Positions 37,401 through 42,704 of a stretch of DNA of 42,704 bases are shown piece after piece (position 1 is the first letter of the stretch; every line of letters begins with the position of its first letter). Both the position numbers and the translations under genes were made by a program. Below the pieces are notes generated by a model, which saw only the letters and a program-made list of their open reading frames with translations, did no database searches and was not told the DNA's origin. The stretch is from an uncultured Alistipes sp. (GTDB lineage: Bacteria; Bacteroidota; Bacteroidia; Bacteroidales; Rikenellaceae): assembly GCA_944326855.1 (NCBI GenBank), contig CALVFO010000011.1:1-42704 (forward strand), in the 5' to 3' direction.

Positions 37401-38736
37401 TACCCAGACGGTGCAGGGTCGGGGCACGGTTCATCAATACCGGGTGACCTTTGATGACGTTTTCCAGAATATCCCAGATTACGGGGTCCTTGCGGTCGAT
37501 GATCTTCTTGGCCGATTTCACCGTCTTGACGATACCGCGTTCGATCAACTTGCGGATCACGAACGGTTTGTACAGTTCGGCGGCCATGTCTTTAGGAATC
37601 CCCATTTCGTGCATTTTCAGCTCGGGGCCTACGACGATAACCGAACGGGCCGAGTAGTCGACACGTTTCCCCAACAAGTTCTGACGGAAACGACCTTGTT
37701 TCCCTTTCAGACTGTCGGACAGGGATTTGAGCGGTCGATTCGATTCGGTCTTGACGGCGTTGCTCTTGCGCGAGTTGTCGAACAGCGAGTCTACGGCTTC
37801 CTGCAACATACGTTTTTCGTTGCGCAGGATCACGTCCGGAGCCTTGATTTCGATCAGGCGTTTGAGTCGGTTGTTGCGGATGATGACCCGACGATACAGA
37901 TCGTTCAGGTCCGAGGTGGCGAAACGACCCCCGTCCAGCGGTACCAACGGGCGCAGTTCGGGCGGAATCACCGGAATGACCTTCAGAATCATCCATTCGG
38001 GTTTGTTGACGTCTTTCGATTCGCGGAAGGCTTCCACCACGTGCAGGCGTTTCAGGGCTTCGGCCTTACGCTGCTGCGAGGTTTCCGTACCGGCCTTGTG
38101 GCGCAACGAATAGGAAAGTTCGTCCAGATCGAGGCGTTGCAACAGGATCAGCAGCGCTTCGGCCCCCATCATGGCGATGAATTTTTCGGGATCCGAATCA
38201 TCCAGCTGTTGGTTGCCCTTGGGCAGTTCGGCCAGCAGGTCGAGGTATTCCTTTTCGTTGAGCAGATCCAGGTCGTTCACGCCTTTGGAGGCAGCGACAC
38301 CGGCCTGTACGACGACATAACGTTCATAATAGATGATCGCTTCCAGCTTTTTGGTCGGAATCCCCAACAGGTAACCGATCTTACTGGGCAGCGAACGGAA
38401 GTACCAGATGTGGGCGACGGGAACCACCAGCGAAATGTGGCCCATACGTTCGCGGCGTACCTTCTTTTCGGTCACTTCCACCCCGCATCGGTCGCAGACG
38501 ATCCCTTTGTAACGGATGCGTTTGTACTTACCGCAGTGGCATTCATAGTCTTTGACCGGACCGAAGATACGTTCGCAGAACAGACCGTCGCGTTCCGGTT
38601 TGTATGTACGGTAGTTGATCGTTTCGGGTTTGAGCACTTCGCCGCTCGAATTTTCGAGAATCTCCTCCGGAGAGGCGAGGCCGATCGAAATTCTGGAAAA
38701 GCTGCTCTGTGCCTTGTTGTCTTTCTTGAATGACAT
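34462..38736 (-). CDS. rpoC: DNA-directed RNA polymerase beta' subunit
   Basis: Largest catalytic subunit of RNA polymerase, 1424 residues. It has the first zinc site Cys66, Cys68, Cys81, Cys84 ([17 protein letters not shown]), the active-site magnesium loop NADFDGD (470-476), a trigger-loop region around TLRTFHVGG, and the second zinc site [11 protein letters not shown]. Size fits the Bacteroidota form. The gene follows rpoB after a 108-base gap with a small hairpin. A bidirectional hairpin terminator lies 16 bases downstream of its stop codon. Confidence 0.99.
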   Translation of the reverse strand: MSFKKDNKAQSSFSRISIGLASPEEILENSSGEVLKPETINYRTYKPERDGLFCERIFGPVKDYECHCGKYKRIRYKGIVCDRCGVEVTEKKVRRERMGHISLVVPVAHIWYFRSLPSKIGYLLGIPTKKLEAIIYYERYVVVQAGVAASKGVNDLDLLNEKEYLDLLAELPKGNQQLDDSDPEKFIAMMGAEALLILLQRLDLDELSYSLRHKAGTETSQQRKAEALKRLHVVEAFRESKDVNKPEWMILKVIPVIPPELRPLVPLDGGRFATSDLNDLYRRVIIRNNRLKRLIEIKAPDVILRNEKRMLQEAVDSLFDNSRKSNAVKTESNRPLKSLSDSLKGKQGRFRQNLLGKRVDYSARSVIVVGPELKMHEMGIPKDMAAELYKPFVIRKLIERGIVKTVKSAKKIIDRKDPVIWDILENVIKGHPVLMNRAPTLHRLGIQAFQPKLIEGKALQLHPLACTAFNADFDGDQMAVHLPLGNAAILEAQLLMLGSHNILNPANGAPITVPSQDMVLGLYYITKERAGALGEGLNFYGPEEAIIAYNEGRADLHAKVKVMTNTRDENDQPVRKLIDTTIGRILFNQVVPPEVGYINEVLTKRSLRDIISLVMKKAGADKAANFLDDIKSLGYNMAFKGGLSFNLDAVIVPEEKDKLVQEGYDRVDEVMESYNMGLITNNERYNQIIDIWTNINMKLTKAVLDHLTSDMQGFNPVYMMLDSGARGSKEQIRQLSGMRGLMAKPQKSGAEGGQVIENPILSNFKEGLSVLEYFISTHGARKGLADTALKTADAGYLTRRLVDVAQDVVINEYDCGTLRGLTATAIKRNEDVVQTLYERILGRTTVHDVVDPHTGKVIVAAGEEITEEIASAIEAAGIESVDIRSVLTCESRKGVCAKCYGRNLATGRMVQKGEVVGVIAAQSIGEPGTQLTLRTFHVGGVAGGVTTDNSVVSRYDGRLEIDDLRVVKSKDDTGKEIDVVISRLSEMRIVDPNTDIVLYTHNLQYGSTLYKNDGDMVKKGDMICEWDPYNAVIISEYDGKIGFENVIENITYREEFDEQTGFREKVIIESKDKTKNPVIKILDKNGEEQKQYNLPVGAHIVVKEDAKIKAGEILIKIPRAIGSAGDITGGLPRVTELFEARNPSNPAVVSEIDGEVSFGKIKRGNREIIITSKLGDVKRYLVPLSRQILVQENDYVRAGMPLSDGAITPNDILAIQGPTKVQEYIVNEVQEVYRMQGVKINDKHFEVIVRQMMNKVQIQDPGDTRFLEEQIVDKWEFMEVNDDLYDKVVVTDPGDSPTMKAGMIISVRRLRDENSMLKRKDQKLVEVRDVIPATSNQVLQGITRAALQTSSFMAAASFQETTKVLNEATIMGKSDPLEKLKENIICGHLIPAGTGSRDYDNLIVGSLDEYNEMVGKTTAPAEAE

Positions 38737-38814
38737 ATTTTTACTCTTTTATTGATCCACACGATAAAGCGGCTCACGGGGAACCGGCTTTGAATTGATG
38801 CCCTGATGCGCGGA

Positions 38815-38830
38815 AGGGGTGTGAACCCCT
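38815..38830. other. Hairpin in the rpoB-rpoC spacer
   Basis: AGGGGT (38815-38820) pairs with ACCCCT (38825-38830) around a GTGA loop, just downstream of the rpoB stop codon on the minus strand. It lacks a T-run, so it may be a weak attenuator or processing site between the two subunit genes. Confidence 0.45.
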
Positions 38831-38844
38831 CCCACACCGAGAGC

Positions 38845-41800
38845 TTACTCCAGCTTGACGCTGATGGCCAGACCCCGCAATTCGTGCAGCAGCACGTTGA
38901 GGGATTCGGGAATACCGGGCTTGGGCATATTATCGCCTTTGACGATGGCTTCGTATGCCTTGGCGCGGCCCATCACGTCATCGGACTTGATGGTGAGGAT
39001 TTCCTGGAGAATGTTGGCGGCGCCGAAGGCTTCCAGCGCCCACACTTCCATTTCCCCGAAACGCTGACCCCCGAACTGAGCCTTACCGCCCAGAGGTTGC
39101 TGGGTAATCAGCGAGTACGGACCGATCGAACGGGCATGCATCTTGTCGTCGACCATGTGGCCCAGTTTAAGCATGTAGATCACCCCTACGGTAGCCGGCT
39201 GGTCGAAACGTTCGCCCGTTCCTCCATCGTAAAGGTAGGTACGACCGCTGCGCGGAATACCCGCTTTGGCGGCGTATTCGTTGATCTGGTCCAGCGAGGC
39301 CCCGTCGAAAATCGGGGTTGCGAATTTCAGACCCAGTTCCTTCCCGGCCCATCCCAGTACGGTTTCGTAGATCTGACCCAGGTTCATACGCGAGGGTACC
39401 CCCAGCGGGTTCAGGACGATATCCACGATCGATCCGTCTTCCAGGAACGGCATGTCTTCGTCGCGAACCACCTTGGCCACGATCCCCTTGTTCCCGTGGC
39501 GACCGGCCATCTTGTCTCCGACGCGCAGTTTACGCTTCTTGGCGATGTAGACTTTGGCCAACTGGATAATCCCCGTGGGAAGTTCGTCTCCGTTGGTGAG
39601 GTTGTATTTTTCGCGTTTGAGCAGAGCGTCGGCCTCTTTGTATTTGATCGTGTAGTTGTTGATCGCACGTTCGATCAATTCGTCGCGGTGTTCGTCACCG
39701 GTCCACTTGTCGGTGGTGATGTTCAGGAAGTCCAGTTCGCCCAACAGTTTCTGGGTGAAACGGGTCCCTTTGGTGACGATTTCCACGCCGAAGTAATCGC
39801 GAATGCCGGCTGCGGTTTTGTCTTTGAGCAATACCCACAACTTTTCGATCAACTTGGCTTTCAGTTCGGCGGCCTGTTGGTTGAAGGCGTTGTCCAGTTT
39901 TTCCAGCTGGGCTTTTTCGGCCGATTTGCTCTTCTTGTTGTCCTTGTTGACACGGCTGAAGAGTTTTTTGTCGATAATTACCCCGTAGAGTGAAGGCTGA
40001 GCCTTGAGCGAAGCATCTTTTACATCGCCGGCCTTGTCGCCGAAGATGGCACGGAGCAATTTTTCTTCAGGCGACGGATCGCTTTCTCCTTTCGGGGTGA
40101 TTTTCCCGATCAGAATGTCGCCCGGTTTCACGTTGGCACCGATGCGGATGATCCCGTTTTCGTCCAGATCGCGGGTAGCGTCTTCGCTGACGTTCGGAAT
40201 ATCCGAGGTCAACTCTTCCACCCCGCGTTTGGTGTCGCGGACTTCCATGATGTACTCGTCCACGTGTACCGAGGTGAAAATATCGTCACGCAGCAGACGT
40301 TCCGAAATCACGATGGCGTCTTCGAAGTTGTACCCTTTCCAGGGCATGAAGGCCACTTTCAGGTTGCGACCCAAAGCCAGTTCGCCGTTTTCGGTCGAGT
40401 ACCCTTCGGTCAGGATCTGACCCTTGGTGACTTTTTCGCCTTTGCGGACGATGGGTTTGAGGGTCATCGAGGTGCTCTGGTTGGTCTTGCGGTAACGCGG
40501 CAGAATATAGGTCGTTACTTCCGGATCGAAGCTGACCAGTTTTTCTTCTTCCGTACGTTCGTACAGAATCTGAATCTGGCTGGCATCCGAGAAGACCACT
40601 TCGCCGTTGCCTTCGGCTACGATCTGAATACGGCTGTCCTGAATCATGTCTTTTTCCAGACCGGTTCCCACGATCGGCGCTTCGGGCATAACCAGAGGAA
40701 CGGCCTGACGCATCATGTTCGATCCCATCAAGGCACGGTTGGCGTCATCGTGTTCCAGGAAGGGAATCAGGCTGGCCGCGATCGAGGCGATCTGGTTGGG
40801 CGCTACGTCCATCAGGTCGACTTCGTCTTTGGTGACTACCGGATAGTCGGCTTCGTAACGGGCCTTGATCTTGTCGGGGCGCAGGAAGTTACCCTGATCG
40901 TCCAGCGGAGCATTGGCCTGAGCGACCACCAGGTCTTCTTCTTCTTCGGCGCTGTAATATTTGATGTCGTCGTTTTTGAGGTCCACCACCCCGTTGGTTA
41001 CCTTGCGGTAGGGGGTTTCGATGAAGCCCATGTCGCTGATCTTGGCGAAAACGCACAGTGAGGAGATCAGCCCGATGTTCGGGCCTTCCGGGGTTTCGAT
41101 CGGGCAGAGACGACCGTAGTGCGTGTAGTGTACGTCTCGCACTTCGAACCCGGCGCGTTCACGCGACAGACCGCCGGGACCCAGTGCCGACAGACGACGT
41201 TTGTGGGTCATTTCGGCCAGCGGGTTGGTCTGGTCCATGAACTGCGAGAGCTGGTTGGTCCCGAAGAACGAGTTGATCACCGAGGAGAGGGTCTTGGCGT
41301 TGATCAGATCCACCGGGGTGAACACTTCGTTGTCGCGGACGTTCATGCGTTCGCGGATCGTACGGGCCATGCGGACGAAGCCTACGCTGAACTGGTTGGC
41401 CAACTGTTCGCCCACCGTACGCACGCGACGGTTCGAGAGGTGGTCGATATCGTCCACGTCGGTTTTGGAGTTGATCAGCGAGATCAGGTATTTGATGATC
41501 GCGATCATGTCTTCGCGGGTCAGAATCCGCACTTCGGGGGAGATGTCCAGGTTCAGTTTCTTGTTGATACGGAAACGTCCCACATCGCCCAGGTCGTAAC
41601 GTTTGTCCGAGAAGAACAGTTTTTCGATCACGTCGCGGGCCGTAGCTTCATCGGGCGGCTCGGAGTTGCGCAGCTGGCGGTAGATGTATACCACGGCTTC
41701 TTTTTCCGAGTTGCAGGGGTCTTTTTGCAGGGTGTTGTAGACGATCGAAAAATCGGTGCCGCTTTGATTGTCCTTGTGAATGAGGATGCTTTTGGCGCCC

Positions 41801-42663
41801 GATTCGATGATGTCGTCGATATGTCTCTCTTCCAGGACGGTTTCCCGGTCGATGATGATTTCGTTACGTTCGATGGAAACCACTTCGCCGGTGTCTTCGT
41901 CCACGAAGTCTTCCACCCAGGTTTTCAATACCCGGGCAGCCAGGCGTTGGCCCACCACTTTTTTCAGGTTGGCTTTGGTCACCTTGATGTCTTCGGCCAG
42001 GTCGAAGATTTCCAGAATCTGGCGGTCACTTTCGAACCCGATGGCCCGGAGTAGGGTCGTGACCGGTAATTTCTTCTTACGGTCGATGTAGGCGTACATC
42101 ACGTTGTTGATGTCGGTCGCAAATTCGATCCACGAACCTTTGAAGGGAATGATACGGGCCGAATAGAGCTTGGTCCCGTTGGTGTGGATGCTTTGACCGA
42201 AAAAGACGCCGGGAGAGCGGTGCAGCTGCGATACGATGACGCGTTCGGCGCCGTTGATCACGAAGGTACCGCGGGGGGTCATATAGGGGATTGTACCGAA
42301 ATAGACATCCTGCACGACGGTATCGAAATCTTCGTGTTCGGGGTCGGTACAATAAAGTTTCAGTTTTGCTTTCAGCGGAACGCTGTAGGTAAGCCCTCTC
42401 TCCAGACACTCGTCCAGCGAGTAGCGGGGAGGATCCACGTAGTAATCGATGAACTCCAGTACGAAATTGTTTCTCGTATCGGTGATCGGAAAGTTCTCCA
42501 TGAACACTTTGTAGAGCCCTTCGTTTTTACGATTTTCGGCCGTAGTGTCCAGTTGGAAAAAGTCTTGAAATGATTTAAGCTGTACTTCCAGCAGATCAGG
42601 ATAGGGCATCCTGTTTTTGACTGAGGAGAAGCTGATGCGTTGATTATCTTTTTTTACGGACAT
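38845..42663 (-). CDS. rpoB: DNA-directed RNA polymerase beta subunit
   Basis: Second-largest RNA polymerase subunit, 1272 residues from ATG 42663; a longer reading from TTG 42672 adds only three residues and is less likely. The rifampicin-binding region [19 protein letters not shown] and the following [19 protein letters not shown] are present, with the resistance-determining Asp, His and Ser positions unaltered, so the protein looks rifampicin-sensitive at these sites. The C terminus keeps [15 protein letters not shown] and the final [12 protein letters not shown]. The gene is complete, but its promoter and the upstream ribosomal-protein genes expected from other genomes lie beyond the window. 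Confidence 0.99.
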   Translation of the reverse strand: MSVKKDNQRISFSSVKNRMPYPDLLEVQLKSFQDFFQLDTTAENRKNEGLYKVFMENFPITDTRNNFVLEFIDYYVDPPRYSLDECLERGLTYSVPLKAKLKLYCTDPEHEDFDTVVQDVYFGTIPYMTPRGTFVINGAERVIVSQLHRSPGVFFGQSIHTNGTKLYSARIIPFKGSWIEFATDINNVMYAYIDRKKKLPVTTLLRAIGFESDRQILEIFDLAEDIKVTKANLKKVVGQRLAARVLKTWVEDFVDEDTGEVVSIERNEIIIDRETVLEERHIDDIIESGAKSILIHKDNQSGTDFSIVYNTLQKDPCNSEKEAVVYIYRQLRNSEPPDEATARDVIEKLFFSDKRYDLGDVGRFRINKKLNLDISPEVRILTREDMIAIIKYLISLINSKTDVDDIDHLSNRRVRTVGEQLANQFSVGFVRMARTIRERMNVRDNEVFTPVDLINAKTLSSVINSFFGTNQLSQFMDQTNPLAEMTHKRRLSALGPGGLSRERAGFEVRDVHYTHYGRLCPIETPEGPNIGLISSLCVFAKISDMGFIETPYRKVTNGVVDLKNDDIKYYSAEEEEDLVVAQANAPLDDQGNFLRPDKIKARYEADYPVVTKDEVDLMDVAPNQIASIAASLIPFLEHDDANRALMGSNMMRQAVPLVMPEAPIVGTGLEKDMIQDSRIQIVAEGNGEVVFSDASQIQILYERTEEEKLVSFDPEVTTYILPRYRKTNQSTSMTLKPIVRKGEKVTKGQILTEGYSTENGELALGRNLKVAFMPWKGYNFEDAIVISERLLRDDIFTSVHVDEYIMEVRDTKRGVEELTSDIPNVSEDATRDLDENGIIRIGANVKPGDILIGKITPKGESDPSPEEKLLRAIFGDKAGDVKDASLKAQPSLYGVIIDKKLFSRVNKDNKKSKSAEKAQLEKLDNAFNQQAAELKAKLIEKLWVLLKDKTAAGIRDYFGVEIVTKGTRFTQKLLGELDFLNITTDKWTGDEHRDELIERAINNYTIKYKEADALLKREKYNLTNGDELPTGIIQLAKVYIAKKRKLRVGDKMAGRHGNKGIVAKVVRDEDMPFLEDGSIVDIVLNPLGVPSRMNLGQIYETVLGWAGKELGLKFATPIFDGASLDQINEYAAKAGIPRSGRTYLYDGGTGERFDQPATVGVIYMLKLGHMVDDKMHARSIGPYSLITQQPLGGKAQFGGQRFGEMEVWALEAFGAANILQEILTIKSDDVMGRAKAYEAIVKGDNMPKPGIPESLNVLLHELRGLAISVKLE

Positions 42664-42704
42664 TGGATCCAATGATTAAGTTGAAGACCAGCGAGTGGTG
42701 ATTC

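Noticed and set aside
36601-38733. Very long plus-strand open frame opposite rpoC
   Set aside because: It mirrors the codon structure of rpoC, has no family motifs, and the minus strand holds an unambiguous RNA polymerase subunit.

Overview
The window looks like a chromosomal segment of a Bacteroidota bacterium, most likely order Bacteroidales; the fairly GC-rich coding DNA would suit an Alistipes/Rikenellaceae-type genome, but that last step is inference. Supporting signs are several Bacteroidota-type promoters (-7 box TAnnTTTG, sometimes with TTTG about 19 nt upstream), signal peptides ending in Ala-Gln, a lipoprotein with a Lys-Asp-Asp surface-export-like tail after its Cys, a fimbrillin-like/GLUG lipoprotein, and the Bacteroidota forms of rpoB and rpoC.

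Layout. At 1-90 lies a perfect 10-bp tandem repeat. At 96-5519 (minus) is a tripartite RND efflux operon (adaptor, pump, TolC-like channel) with overlapping genes, divergent from an AraC-type regulator (5680-6564). From 13432 down to 6976 (minus) runs a hexuronate cluster: uxaC, a Cys-rich DUF3795 protein, kdgK, kdgA, an orphan PTS galactitol-type IIC membrane protein and a KduI that carries a signal peptide. An AAA+/DUF4143 protein with an altered P-loop and an internal insertion follows at 13718-15136, then a divergent porin, a tRNA-His with promoter and terminator, a DEAD-box helicase and groES-groEL. After groEL comes an AT-rich, apparently decayed stretch (21291-22025) and a large predicted surface lipoprotein. 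From 24669 come radA, a threonine aldolase, rseP, dxr and a degenerate M23/LytM membrane protein (all minus), then a plus-strand sugar block (nucleotidyltransferase, aldose epimerase, MFS sugar transporter), a bidirectional terminator, and rpoC and rpoB (minus). rpoB is complete at its likely ATG; its promoter lies beyond the window.

How the genes work together. KduI, KdgK and KdgA make up most of the route from 4-deoxy-5-ketouronate (the product of polysaccharide lyases) to pyruvate and glyceraldehyde-3-phosphate, and UxaC feeds in glucuronate/galacturonate. The 2,5-diketo reductase (KduD) and the UxaB/UxuAB-type enzymes are not in the window. The most unusual feature is that the isomerase appears to be exported and sits next to a PTS IIC channel without IIA or IIB partners. 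This suggests, as inference, that isomerisation happens in the periplasm and that the IIC protein then imports a uronate without PTS phosphorylation.
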